A stretch of DNA of 64,000 bases. It comes from Guadua angustifolia. Taxonomy: Eukaryota > Streptophyta > Magnoliopsida > Poales > Poaceae. A program made the translations under genes and the position numbers. Each line of letters begins with the position of its first letter. Within the stretch, counting starts at the first letter, position 1. Location of the stretch: contig CM070500.1 in NCBI GenBank assembly GCA_036346375.1, forward strand, positions 77,480,437 to 77,544,436, in the 5' to 3' direction. Under the pieces are notes generated by a model. The model ran no database searches and was not told the DNA's origin. It saw only the letters and a program-made list of their open reading frames with translations. Positions 19,894-33,020 of this stretch are shown here, piece after piece.

Positions 19894-22739
19894 TCATTGA
19901 GTACTGACTCTTAAGCTCGGCTGGCTAATCCGTGAGGGGTCAAGGAACCCGACACGCTTTTTCCATCTTTTAGCATCGGTATATTGCATTCTACACAGAA
20001 GACAATGGTCAATGCGCCAATTTATATGCTGAATGCTGGGAAACATGATATTTTGGCAAATATCATATTTTGGCAAAATGCATCTTGTTCGACAGATTTG
20101 GCAGAAGTTAACTTTACTCAAAAGGAAAAAACCACACTAAAATCGGCCAACTTACGATTTCATCAAAATTATATGGATTTCGCCATTTTTGAATGATCTA
20201 ACAAGCCATTACTATAAAGAGGAACTCAACTTGGCACTCAACCGCTATACATTTGGGGTTTTTTTATTATGCTATCGTAATGCAATATAATGATATGTTG
20301 TCATAATTAGTTATATCGGCACTTGCTACCGCAAGAGCCGATATAATTAACAATGTAAGGGTAGGTCAATGGCCAACTTACGTGCACCACACGCCGATCA
20401 TGTTGATGTCGAAGTTTTCCAAAACGGAACATCTCAAGGTAAGTCACCAAAATCGATCCGCACGTAGTGAGTATCCTCGTGTTTGTAGATATCCGAGGGA
20501 CGGCGCTTGAATGCCCTTCACCCCAAGACGAGATGCCCTCAAGTACCACCATGGAATCTCTTCAACTCCCATGGTCCTTTGTTGATCTACTCCATGGGGA
20601 GAAATGGCTTGCCATGCTCATAAGTCTCTAGTGAAGGCATGGTTCAGACCGAGTGGAGTTGGCACTCTGCTTGACTTGGTGGTACTCCGCTGATTGCAAT
20701 CTACTTTTGTTTTTCTTTGCAACCAAAGAACGGAGATGCGCTACTGTAGGAAGGCGCCACAAGGAGAAGATGCGCTAGGTGAAGGCGCACGCATGGAGAA
20801 GATGCTGGCGTTGTGGTGAGGAGAAGGCTAGTGGAAGAAAGCATGAGAAGATGCGGTTTGTGGTGTAGGCAATTTTGGAAGAGGTAGGACGCCTTGACTT
20901 GTCACGCGTCTCGACCTCTCTTGTATCAATGCAATATCTTCCTTGGGCCATACAATAAATGACCCAACTGCATCTTGGATGGTCTCTACATCATCAGGGG
21001 TGCTGAATGGTAGCTTCCACAAGCCAAGGCACGGAACAAGCACGATGTCCACTTGCACCTTTGCGTGACCAATCGGGACAAAGTTGGTTGTGTATCACGG
21101 TGCGGAATATGCCATGCCCTCAGCAAGCTCGACGACCAAGCCCCCTTGCTCCAGATGTGCACAGAGCTTGCACTTGGTTGCCTCTGTGATATCATCCACA
21201 GGATATCGAGGCGTTGGGAGTGGCGCGGACCCGACGCTACTCCGGATGCGGGCCGGGCTCGGGTTGTCATCCGACCGCGCTTGTAACACCCTTTCTGCCT
21301 CCTTCTCTTCCCACAGTCTTAAAAACTCTTGTTGGGCCAGCTGTCTTATTGTATCAGCCATGGTCCTCTTATATCTTTGACGCGACTTGTATTGGTCTTG
21401 ATATTCCGGGAACCCATGCTTGAAGCCCACTCGACTTCCGACGCCACGAAAGCGACTGGTGTTCCTTGGTTCCCAACGCCGTCGTTAGGTCGCCGTTCTC
21501 CTGTTCGCACGAAGATCCCTCCGCTTGCTCAGGCGAGATCTTCAGCAGACTTGGCGAAACTTCCAGACCGCAGGTCCACCGTGCTTTTGACCCTTCTTCT
21601 TGTGTTGGGTTGGCGAGCTAGGACCCACTTTCGCTTTCTTCGCTAAACAATCAATGGGTTCTCTATCCCAAAGACGTGCTTCCTCTTCTTCTTTACTCCT
21701 CCACTCAACAATCTTAGGGCATACCCACTGTGCCTGTGTGATGGGGGTACTTGTTCTTCTTCGCGAGGGCATCAGACACCTCGCCAATGCTACGGCCGCT
21801 TAGGTCTTCTGCGGACAAACTCCGCCCATTCACCCACGGTGATTTTTCCATATTTTCGAATGGTGCCCGCCTGCCTTCACAAAGTGCTTGTTCAGCTCAT
21901 ACCTCCAGCCCGAAGCTCTTCCCCATCACAACCAAGGCATTCTTCTTAGCGATGGCCTCATACTGGGGAACCTTATGATTTTCGTAGCTCGGTCCACAGT
22001 GCGCCTTTGTCGCGTCGGCCACCTTTATCCAGATTATCAATCGTGATGGAGACATTGTCCTTGACAAGACAAATGCAGACTATTTTGGAACTTGGATAGT
22101 GCCTCACGAGGTGCTAGGGGCTCTCCTAAAGGACCGACTCCGTGATATACCAAGTCCCCGCCAGAACTTGTTCCTACTTCGCTCCCCTGCTGTTTATGCG
22201 AGGTCGTGGTTGTTGCAGCAGAGGAATCCGGGAACATGCCCGAGGTATCGCAATTACCTCTTGAACTGCAGCTAGTCGGCGTGATCGCCTTTCCGGCCTC
22301 TTCATAGAAATAAACACGAGGAATACGCAAACATAAGGAAATGCAATTATGTCCACGCCAAGCTACAAATAAAACAAGCTCACTCTTCTTAATACCTCTT
22401 CATTGGGATCGTAGTCGGAGTCGATTTCCCCACGTCGCCGTTCTGGTCGTGGGCATGGAACTGGGCTAGGGCTCTTGTACGATGACGAGGAACCATCGCT
22501 GCCCAAGGAAAACGATGGGCTCGGTGTTCTTTCCGGCGTGGCTGCATCATCCTTCTCGCCCAAGTCTTGCTGCCTTCCGGCATCGCCCTCCTCTTGCAAA
22601 AGCAGATACCACCGAGCTCTCCAAGTGCTCCTCTTACACACCTTCTTGGCGGGCAATTCTTTATCTCCATTCTTTCTACAAAACAGTTGCAATGAAGATC
22701 CAAAAGCTCACAAGTGCGGATGAAGTTTCGCTCAATCAA
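19894..22739 (-). pseudogene. Second gene of CACTA-1 (Transposase_24/DUF8039/Ulp1-like)
   Basis: On the minus strand, pieces appear in the order usual for the second gene of grass CACTA elements. First is an N-terminal part (22739-21542) with PSRRRTSTPITQAQWVCPKI. Next is a DUF8039-like block (21430-20828) with YPVDDITEATKCKLCAHLEQ and, further on, CLGLWKLPFSTPDDVETIQD and VWPKEDIAL. Last is a C-terminal part (20552-19894) with ISSWGEG and KRVGFLDPSR, seen also in the protease-bearing gene of CACTA-3. Role is inferred: a DNA-binding or accessory protein acting with TNP2 on subterminal repeats. At least six frameshifts separate the blocks. The catalytic Cys region of a Ulp1-like domain could not be identified to the left. 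Confidence 0.65.
22691..22716. repeat. 25-bp direct repeat flanking the gag insertion, left copy
   Basis: ATGAAGATCCAAAAGCTCACAAGTG here recurs at 23732-23755 as ATGAAGATCCAAAGGCTCACAAGTG (one substitution). The two copies bracket the gag fragment. On the minus strand both copies encode TCE(L/P)LDLH, so the left copy belongs to the transposon gene reading frame. Confidence 0.85.
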
Positions 22740-22759
22740 GGCCGATATTGAAGTAGTAA

Positions 22760-23700
22760 TTACCTTAGCTGATATTGGATCAACTTCGTAAGCGGATGCA
22801 AGGTAACTCTGCGAAAATAGATCAAATCATGGAGATGCTTAAGACCATAGTTGATAATCGGTCATGGGGAAGTTCCGAGTAATGAAGGAAATCTGGAAGG
22901 AGGAAGAGAGCAACTAGCACAAAGCTAATATGAGAAGGGCCATTCGAAGTGAATATGTTTGAGACCCCAGGTAGTGGACAATCTTATGCCTCTAACCATT
23001 TTACTCAAGAACTACCTCAGATTCCTTTTAGCATTTCGCAAACTGCTACTACTTTCCCTATGATGAGACAAATGCCATTACAAAATACAGAAACAGCAAG
23101 TAGAACTTATGGTGTTAGTGCGTATCCACCCACATTAGCTCTCTGGAGCATTTGCACCTCGGTTTAGTACTTCACTCCTCCTTATGTACCAGCTTATAGG
23201 CCTCAGAACAACCCTTTCAGTTCGTAAATATATATTTGTATAACAGGCAAGGTCCTGATTATAACTGGGGTTATCAATGGCCTAGAGCAATGGAAGGAAT
23301 GATGGCTGCTGGAGATGACAGGGCTCATTACAGCAGGAACTTTAGCAAAGGTCCTAAAGTGGAGTTTCCAAAATTCGATGGAAATCATCCTGATGCATGG
23401 ATCAGAAAAGCGGAAAAATGCTTTGACTTAGGAAGGACTCCAGAAGAGCAGAAAGTAGCTATTGCTGAGGTTTATTTTACCGACAGAGCAGACCAGTGGA
23501 TTAGCAGTAATAGAATTGATACTAGTACCCTTTCTTGGCCTCAATTCTGCCACATGAGCTTACAGAGGAGTATTACTTGGACCACTTCATATCTGGCTTG
23601 AAGAATTATATCAGGGTACCACTGAAGTCCCTTAATCCTAGAACATTGGTGGAAGCTTATGCACATGCTAGGAATTGGGAGAGTTGAACCCGAATCAAGG
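22760..23700 (+). mobile_element. Gypsy gag fragment inserted in CACTA-1
   Basis: Plus-strand frames (22949-23167 and 23236-23601) read as a plant gypsy gag. A Gln/Pro-rich N-terminal part is followed by the Retrotrans_gag signature FPKFDGNHPDAWIRKAEK, CFDLGRTPEEQKVAIAEVYF and RADQWISSN, ending LSWPQFCHM. There is a frameshift near 23600, after which GLKNYIRVPLKSLNPRT-like sequence continues. There is no LTR, protease or RT, and the fragment is bounded by 25-bp direct repeats rather than a 5-bp duplication. Confidence 0.82.
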
Positions 23701-23899
23701 CAGGATGGTTTTATTTCAGTAATCGAACGGTATGAAGATCCAAAGGCTCACAAGTGAAGAGAAAGACTTGAGTCGCAAGTTCATATTACTGCTTATCAAT
23801 CTATATTCCAGTTTTTCTCTTGCGTTGCTATGTTTTCTGTTCTTGTTCCTTGTTGTTTTCTTGATTCTTGAATCAGAAAGTAAGTCGGATTACCACGGG

Positions 23900-26800
23900 G
23901 CGGCGTCGGTGAGGCGTCCGCATCAACGAGGGTGAGGCTTCGGCAGTTGACGGCCCGGCGGAAAGTTCGTCGGAGGAGCGAGGCCACGGAGAGGTCACCG
24001 AGCAAGGCGACGTGGACGAAGGGGGCGACGGCACGGCGGACGGTAGTCGGAGGCGCGAGCTCGCGGAGAGGTCACCGAGCGCGCCGGAACGGTTGTCGCA
24101 GGCGCGAGACCGAGGGGATGTCACCGAGGGTGGCGGCGTGGAGGCGTCGACGGGGGAAATTTGGCTTTGGCACTTTGGACGGGGGGAGCACTCGATCTCC
24201 CGCCTAGAGATTTTAGGGGTTAGGAATTTCCACAGGCGGTGCACAAGATTTCCACAGGCGGTTCCAACGATTTCTACAGGCGGCGTCGTACATCAGGCGG
24301 GACGATTCCACATACCGGATGGTCCGTCCATAGTTCGGGGGAGAGATTTGGTTATTTGGCACTTTAAACATGTCGCTCAAGCAAAATTGCCATCGTGATC
24401 GTTAGTGCGGCGAGACAACTCCCCGAGACCCCAAGCCCATGACCCATAGCCTCTTCCTACGACATCATCGCTAGCCCATCGGGTCCGATGGTGACGAGAG
24501 TAGACCATTTCAATATCAAGACCTCCACGAGTCACTGCTTGGCGACTTCATGGCAGAGCGAGGTCGATCCAATTTCCCGCTCCGATCTTTGGGCATTCGG
24601 CCGAGAACGTACGGCCACGAGTGCCGAGTTGATTTTAGTGGTGTTAGCTCTTGTCGGATCTTCATGTAAGGGCGAGTTATCTGAATGTTGCGCCACTGCA
24701 TTTTGTTCCTTTCTGTAATCGATAGATAGCGCCTTTATTCTCTGGATCGTAGCAATCGCAGCAGAAGTGATTGGCCGGAGACCAAAGCTCTACACTGTTG
24801 TCTTGCTAGGTGCTCTCCTCAAGCACGGAGCCGATTACACATACCACACGATCCGCCAAGGAGGATAACGCACCGGACCATCCCCTATATGCATAACTTT
24901 CGCGCCGCTACAACGAACTAAAAATCAGATGATCCCAGATGTGTAAATATATGTATACCGGACCATCCTACCGAAAAAAGCTTTGCACAGATTGTCATGA
25001 AAGAGTACAAAGTTAAATAAAATTGTCATGAAATGCATCGCTCCAATATAGACTAACATAGCGAAATTGAAATACGACATGTCAAAGTTAGAGTGCATAA
25101 CAACCTAAAAGACATGTGGCGATTAATAAAGAACTACTCGTCTGCGCTTGGACTACTACCAAAAAGATCGGAGCCGAGCCGAGTCTTCCCTATCGACCTC
25201 GCGCCAACACCGCCGACGCCAGCTCATCGAGGTTCTCCTCCCCGGGACTTTGTAGCTTTAGTCTCCTCATGAGGGGCCTGTGAACTCCATGGTGAAGGGG
25301 TCTGAGCAATCGCTGGTCGCCGGCAAGGGGTCCGATGGGCCTGTCTGCGGCCGCACTGCTGTGTTCGGAGGTCGATCCACAACACCAGATCAAGAATATT
25401 CTCGTGGATTTGAGCAATCACAAAGAATGTGTGTTGAGTCCGGAGACCGATGTTCTCGTACATGTTGGCGCAAAGGTTATCCTCATCGTGGGCCTCAGGG
25501 GCTGAGGTGAACTCACAGAGCACACTCGGAGGCAATGACCGGATCTTCGCCAACTTGAGGAGTCGGCACCGCTTCGATAGGTGCGGAACTCAACGATACT
25601 ACACTCGAAAGCACCATCTCGCTACCATGTCAAGATGCACGGACGTATGTTCGGTCTCGGCCGAGCACGGGTGTATGGTCGATGTGGGTGCATCCGCTAA
25701 AGTAGGTGGAGTAGTGGACAACGGAGCTAATGCCTTATCATCGGCCGGTATGGAGAACATCCCCGCAAGACCGTAGGAGTTGGTGGGAACGTGGACACGG
25801 AGTGGGCAGAAGCCCCTACAAAGCAAGTGGGCAAAGCAATGCCGTGAACGGAGGTGGAATCGAGCCGGCAATGAGGTCAGGTAAGACCAATCTGCATTGT
25901 ACAACCGACCAAAGCAACCGAGAAGAAAGTGAACATCCGAGCCATTTGCATCTCGACGCGTACCAAAGTCGCGCTGGTCGTCACGATGCAACCTCATCTC
26001 CTCTAGTAATTGGGTCCGGTTCTCCGCCGCTGGGCAATTGAAGCTCGAGACTTCGCAACTCAACAATCAAGCAAGTACGTGAGTATGCTCTTGGCCGAGA
26101 AAACAAGACGGAGTCACCGGTGTCACGCCAGAGCCGCCGACGGTGCAATGAAGTCGCCTCGGTCCTCGTGCATGAGCCCGATCCACCTCGCCTCGTAGTC
26201 GTGGGCTCAGACCGCCGAAAGTACTGTGGTCTTCCTCCTCATCGCCGCCGCTATCCCACCAATATCAATGATCCGCGCCAACCCAAAGATGCTCCTCACT
26301 CGCTAGTGCTCCGGTCCTCCCTTGAGCGGTCTCTCTCGCCTCGTATCCGCCTCCCGAGCCCTCCTCATGGAACGTTGTCCTCTGCTCTGCTGCCAAGAGA
26401 TGGAGGCATGTAATCGACGAAGACTAACTCGCTCTTCCAGTACTCTCACGATGCTCGTCTCGAGCGAAGGTAACCGTATATGTAAGAAATTATATGCGCA
26501 AATGGTTGTTGTCCGCCAAACTCATAGCATCTGCATAGCATCTTCAATCTCACAGATGATAAAGTCGAGAATGTCGAATGCGGCTCGTGAGATAGGATCA
26601 ATAAAGTAGCCACTCATCGCAAACTAGTGATCGCCTCGGCATTCCCAATCCTCAAGAATAAAGGACTTCCTCAAAGCCATGTGGACCGCTTTGCCTCGAG
26701 GAGGAGCGGTCACCGATGGCGGAAGGGATCCAACGGGAAACTACTGGAAAAGCGATCCGTCATCTGTCGGGAAACACCCTCCCGCCTTAGCACGACGAGG

Positions 26801-28200
26801 CAAGCAGTTGCTCACAGACACCACCGATGCAAAGTTCGGGGCTCCTCCTCAAAACCAAACAACTCAAGCAAAGTGCGCTCAGACACCCTCCGGGCTTGTC
26901 CGTCAGGCATGAATTGAATGTATCTGCGTTCGGGTCGATCCAAATCAGAAGCGAGAAGTCTCGATCCACTTTTCCACTACCGTGTCGAACTCATCCTTGT
27001 ACCGTAAGACCTTCGAAATGGTCAAGTGTCTCTCAACGCCCACCCCACCCGCTGCCCTTCAGAAGAGGCGGTTGAGCGCCCCTGCATGCTCAATCGACCC
27101 CGAGCTCTCAGACGAATAAAGAAGCTCTGTTGAAGAACCGCCCAAAACCTCCTATTAACTCCAAATTCTCCGCTTATGGAAACCAGACATTGATATCGAG
27201 AAACGAGGGTCTTTACCCTCCGGGATGAGAGGTTCAAGGTCTCTAAGTCTTATCTCGTGGTCGATGTGGCACATGGTACTCTCGCCCTCTTCCTTTTCAT
27301 TGACAGCCTCCTCCCGATGCGGAACTATGTTGGGACGAAAGCACGCACGGGAAGATGTCGAACCACCACGAAAGCAAGACGCTGCTAGAACGACGAGGAG
27401 GTGCCGCACCACCCTCGTGGAATTGAGTTCCCCCCTCCTCTCAATTCTCTGCCGCCGACTCGGTGTCTCTAATCTGCAATTGGCGCCACGCCTGCATGCT
27501 CGAGCTAAGTTCAGATTCGCAGCCATCTCACCTCTCACGCTTTCTCAGAATTTGGACTTCTTAGCCTTCTCACCAAGACAACAACTTCTTTTTCCTTCCT
27601 TTTTCCTCGCCATCCGCAAGTTGCATGGTTGAATGTCAAGAACTTGCATCGTATTCATATGCATTTGAATGGAGTCCAAAGAAACCGAGGGATGTGGATC
27701 TCACCGCACAAAGTGAAGGAGAGTCGTCGCCACCGCTGCCTCGGATTTGTCGGCGGCGACAAAACGGGTGGCGCGAATCGGCGGTGGTGGCGCCGAGGCG
27801 GTGGAGGATTGAGTACGGCGTCGCAAGGCACGAAACCAAGCGCGCGCAAGACGGCGTGAGAGAGGAGAAGTTAGGTGCGGTCGATATATCGGGTCCACAA
27901 AGCGGTCCTCTCAATGTACTGCGGTTTTGATAAGGTTAAGATCATCATAACGGATGATCCGTTATCGAAACATCACCGACCGGATCGATGCCTCTGCTCG
28001 ACTCGGTGGCAAGATGGTCCGCTTCCGAGGAAAAAGAATCGGATCATCTTGTCTAGCGGTGCAAAGACTCCAGCGTAGTCATGATACAAAGTGAGGGCGA
28101 CAATACGAAGACCGGACGATCCAGATAGGAAAATATAAAGACGCCTCGAATGCGACGGAGGCCTCGGCTAAGATTCACATACCGGACGCTCCCTAAGTCG
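23900..28200. other. Middle of CACTA-1, no assignable gene
   Basis: Between the two transposon genes lies about 4.3 kb of moderately GC-rich sequence with only short broken frames. At 24225-24300 it repeats the CACAGGCGG motif of the element's ends. Motifs of the form ACCGGA(C/T)(G/C)ATCC occur near 24890-24970, 27950-28210 and 32350-32570. Minus-strand frames at 25224-25553, 25599-26066 and 27155-27538 (starting MAANLNLARACRR) could be a captured host gene, but I recognise no domain. Confidence 0.4.
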
Positions 28201-28449
28201 AGAAACAACCGCATCGGATTATTGTCCGGACGAATAGTGCTTGGCTTCCTTCGCCTTTGTTGGTTTAATTTACGTGATAATCCTACCTAATAGCTTAATT
28301 ACCTTCCGTATCATCCCGCACTTTCATGCAACAGCTTTTACTCAAATCCAATAAAAATATAAGTTCTATTACATATTAAGTTTTTACACAACATGTCCCT
28401 ATTTGCCTTTAACAACTTTTTTCGACGCAATCATCACGCATATATGGCA

Positions 28450-31400
28450 TCATTGAAATATCGAGGGTTTTTCTACAAGTTTGATCCTCTCCGGATCTCC
28501 GAAAGGCGGTAGGTCGTCGAATCGATTGTATTCTCGCCTCTCGTCGTGCACATTGTCAACTCCAACGATCCTTGTTTTCCGGGAACAACTATGTTCTTTT
28601 CTTATTACCGGGGTCACTATGCGTAAAACTATGTAGACTTCGGCTAGTATCCGTGGGTCGGGCTTTTGTGTCCAAGATTGTTGAGGTCGATAGCCAGAAC
28701 CCATAGTTGTCCACCTCCACACCATTAGGATGTTTGACCCATTGTAAATAAATACGGGATCTCAGATATCCCTTCCATAGTCGAAGTTCCCAAATTTCTT
28801 CAATGATTCCATAGTAGGTGTTCTTCTCCTCGTGGCATCTATGGCTTCTACCCGAACGCCACTGCTTTTGGGCCATCGCCTTCTTGTCCTTTTGAATGGT
28901 ATAAAACGGTACCCATTGATGTCATACGCTAGCCATGATGTTACCGCACTTGATGGGCCATGAGCCAACATTTTCAATGTTTCGCTTTCTTCGCCCTCAC
29001 CATCCGGTATGTTTTGGTTCTTGAACCATGTGGTAAACATGCGCTTATTCTCTTCAGATCCAATCAACTTGGCGCCCCGGATTTTCTTTCAAGCTCTTCC
29101 GTGTTGCTCCACATACGGCTCCACTATCTTTAGTCTGTTGCAAGATGGTGAAATGTGCTTGGTCCACATTCTTGTACTCATGGTCGATGAATCTTTTCTT
29201 TCCCTTAGTCCCTTTACTACCAACCTCCCTCATGTCGAGGGATAGGCACACCAATCGGCCTTTCCGTAAGCATGAAGTAATCCGCAACACTCAATGACTT
29301 CCTCAAGATTGTAGCCCTCAATAATGGAACCCTCCGGTAAGCTCGATCTCCGCTTGTAAGCTCTAAGCAAGCCCATCCACCTCTCAAATGGAAACATCCA
29401 GTAAGAATATCGTCCCAAAGACTTTACCTCCTCGACAAGGTGAATCAAGAGGTGCGCATGATATCGAAAAGGATGGAGGGAAGCACATCTCAAGTTGGTT
29501 CATAGTCTCCACTATGTAGTTCTCGCAGATTGTCGAGCTGCTCATCATCGACACCTTCTCGTGAAATCGCATTGCGTAAAATGACACAACTGTGATGGCT
29601 ACCTTTACAAATGTTGAGTTGATACCCCGATTGCAATTGGGAGCATTTAGGTGTATCATGACGTGGCCGTGAGACTTCATACCACTTATCTTTAAATCTT
29701 TCATCGATACTAGGTTTTTATGTTCGATGAATAACCAGACGGACTCTAACCCCACGTAAGCATTTGCACATCGATCTTTTCTCCTCACCGCCGAGAGTAG
29801 CTTGTCAGAAGGTAATACTTTCCACTTGGTCTTTCTTCGTGGTGTAGTTCTTTCCCGATTTTAAGTACTACCATGTCTTTACGAGCTTTAAGACCATCCT
29901 TTGTCTTGTAATCAATGTCCAACAAGAGACCTAGCACGCCGCAGACATTCTTTATGACATGCATGGCATCGATGCTATGGCGAATTTCCAAGTCCTTCCA
30001 AAGAGGGCAAATACTTGTAGAAAATTGACATCTTTTTGAATAGGACAACAAAGCGGTGGAACCTCCTCATCGGTATTCTTCCTTTCGACTCTCTTTGGCC
30101 CTCGCACCGCTTCTTCCCGAAAACCACCTTGATGTTCTAGACCATTTCAAACACTTTTTTCCCGCTACGCTTTGGAGCCACACCTTCTCAACCGTATTGT
30201 CAAAATACTTGCCCATCTTGGCGGTATTTGTGAGTTTTGAGTAAGAAACGGCGTGCCGCATGTACACTAACTTCGTGAGCATGGAAGGAACGCCGACACG
30301 CTTTCATCCATGCATACTACACAAGTCGTTTTCCTTTAATCGACCCGATAGGGCTGCCAGGCGGGTAATCACCGATGGTAACGAAAATAATGGCTTTTAG
30401 TGCGGCGTCGTTGCTGACCGATCCCACACTGACCCCATCGCGCCACAACATGGCCATATCTTCCATCGCTGGTTCGAGAAACACATCAATATCTACTCCA
30501 GTCGCTCTCGGACCTTGGATAAGAATGGACAACATTAGGTACCTTCTTCTTCATACATAGCCATGGAGGAAGGTTGTAGATGGACAGACTATCGCCAAGT
30601 GCTATGTGTATGCTCCATTCATCGAAAGGATTCATACCATCGTACTTCGCTAACCTTACATTCCCGGGTTCTGTCAAACTGGATACATGCGATCAAAATT
30701 TCTCCATTGTCTACCATCGGCGGGTGTCGAATCTTTCCATCTTTTATGCGCTTGTCGGAATGCCAACCCATTAGTTCGAGTCCTCTCATTCGAGTACAAA
30801 CGCTTCAGCGGTCAATAATCGCAAGTACCACATCACCAACGCAGGATTCTTTTCTTCTTGTCCGTGTCAAGAAGTGTCTTTGTCATTATCGTAGTACTAT
30901 TCTTGTTCTTCTTATTCTTCTTAGTGCCGGGTCAAGAATCATCATCGCCGTGGAGTCATCATTCTTCTTATACCGACTCGCCTTTGCACATCGGCATTGA
31001 TCCAAGTCCGCGTAATCTTTACGAAGAGGATACAAGGGTTCTGACATCGCTGTATCTTTTGCACATCCAATGACATCGAGTGATAAGCTTTTTCACAAAT
31101 AAGTGCTCTCGGCAAGGTGGGCAATCCATTAGCCTTCGAAGTACTTTCGCCAAGAGCCTCAACAGATCGGTGAAACTTTGTCCGACCATCCATTGCTAGC
31201 CTTCAACCAGAGAAGCATCAAGACCGTATGCAACACCGTGAACTCGAGGACAACCCTTGATTCTCATATAACAGATCATTCGCCGCTTTGTGTAACGATC
31301 GACATTATCTAAACCTCACATCTCCTTTAAAACCTCGTGGTTCGCATGGCGAACATTTCTCTACATCACGATGCGACCATCATCTAGCAAACGAGCATGC

Positions 31401-31614
31401 ATGTGAGCTTCATCTCCCAAACTGCCGTTGTCGCCTCCAGCACTTCGATCATCCACGAGATCGGATCAACATCATCGGTTGTGCTCGGCGTACGTTGCTC
31501 GCCATGGTTGGACCAACATGTGTAATCCTCTATAAAACCTCTCATGATCGTGTGTGTTGTGATTACACTTAAATCTCCCCACCCTACATTGTTCTTACAA
31601 TTTTGCATGGACAA
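28450..31614 (-). pseudogene. tnp2-like: TNP2-type transposase of CACTA-1 (Transposase_21)
   Basis: Read right to left on the minus strand, it follows the TNP2 layout: MRGFIEDYTCWSNHGE after the transposase-associated domain (31540); LSIYNLPPWLCMKKK (30570); ILIQGPRATGVDIDVFLEP (30510); WKDLEIRHSIDAMHVIKNVC (29970); MKDLKISGMKSHGHVMIH (29690); YWMFPFERWMGLLRAYKRRS (29380); then YDINGYRF and LQWVKHPNGVEVDNYGFWL of the DUF4216-like C-terminal part (28900-28680); and EYNRFDDLPPF near the end (28540). TNP2 proteins bind the TIRs and carry the catalytic DDE core. Frameshifts separate nearly every block, so no full protein can be made from this sequence as given. Confidence 0.88.
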
Positions 31615-33020
31615 AGTATTTCCGCTTCTTCTTAGTCCAAAGCGCCCTTCTGAGCGGCTTTAATAAAAGTTTCGAGCTCTTTGAGGAATACACCCTTATT
31701 TCTTGGGGCATTGTACATCCATGCCCTTTCCATCTTGAACCTGAAACAGAAAATCAGATTGAAATGTCAATTATTTAGATAGAACTTTAACAAGAGAACC
31801 CTAAGTTAAATACTATAAAATGATTTTATTAAAATCACGAAAGAATGTAAGGTCCTCTCCCTCTAGATCTAGAGAGGGGGACTGTTCTCTCCCTCTAGAG
31901 AGAGGGAGGGATACAAGATCTGTCTACAGATCTAGAAGGTGAGGGCTTCAACGGAAAATTAAATTAGTCCAAAGGACACTAAATTCGCTGGTTTTTGGTG
32001 ATGTGTCTATGACATATGGGTCCATCTGAGTCTATGACAAAGGACCAGTGGTGTCAAAAAGTGAATCACTTAATTTTAAAGAGGGCGCCAATCTCCCGGG
32101 CTTCAACCCCTCTCCCATGCACATTCTATCTACACTACATCTTCCTCTCCACAAGATATATAAACCTCTACAAATGTCAGGAATGAGATGCTCTTACCTT
32201 AGAGAGTTAACTAGCTCCCCCCTTGTTTTCACAATTTTGGGGCCGCCTGGAACTGCCGCAGAGAACGATCTGTTCGGAGCTTTAAAGCGAAGTTTCCACA
32301 GGCGGCTCCCTAAGACAACGGCTTGCGTAAAAATAATAACGATCAAGCAAAACAAAGACTACCGGATGATCCACAAAGGAAAAAGAACCATACCGAGTAT
32401 TTTCTCGGACGTTGATTTCTCTCGTAGTGCCGCCAAGGTAACGTAACGGATGATCCGCACGCCAATAAAAACGATACCGGAGTATTGTCGGACGTTGATT
32501 TCGTGTTTTGCGTGTATTGTAGAACAAAGGATGATCCCGACGTACATAAAAACGCATACCGCATCTCCTTCGCTACAAGATATGCGCATAAACATTTACA
32601 AAATTTGGACAGCAGTTTGTTTAAGAACTACGCCTTTAAAGACTTAACATCACCATAGGGGATCCTTAATTAATTAGGACGCCAATATAATTAACTAAGG
32701 TGCTTGCTTAATGTACCGCCTGGAAATCGCGATTTCGCATGCGGCTTCAGAAGAAAGCCGGTGTGTAAAGATCGCTCTTCCCCAAAGTGTTCCTTAAGAG
32801 AGCTGCTCGAAGAGCGTAGTTTCCACAGCGGTATATAAAGGGCACCGCCGTGAAGAGATCAATATTTTCGCAGCGGTTTTTGATGAGAGCCGCCAGAAAA
32901 TACTTTTACACAGCGTTCTTAACCCCAAGGACCGCGATCAGTCATTTGAGGCGGCTCTCCTTTTAATCCGCCTGTGGAAAGAAATCCTTGGTGTCTAGGA
33001 AAATCATTTCTGTAGTAGTG

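Larger units (their letters stand above)
18298..33020. mobile_element. CACTA (En/Spm) element 1, structurally complete
   Basis: The left end CACTACTACAGAAATGCTTTTC and the inverse of the right end (CACTACTACAGAAATGATTTTC) match at 21 of 22 positions. The flanking triplets are CCT at 18295-18297 and CCT at 33021-33023, the 3-bp duplication expected for CACTA. Subterminal ACAGGCGG/CCGCCTGT motifs occur at both ends. Length is 14,723 bp. Two minus-strand genes are recognisable, a TNP2 transposase at 28450-31614 and a second transposon gene at about 19894-22739. Both are broken by frameshifts. A gypsy gag fragment is inserted at about 22.8-23.7 kb. Confidence 0.93.
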
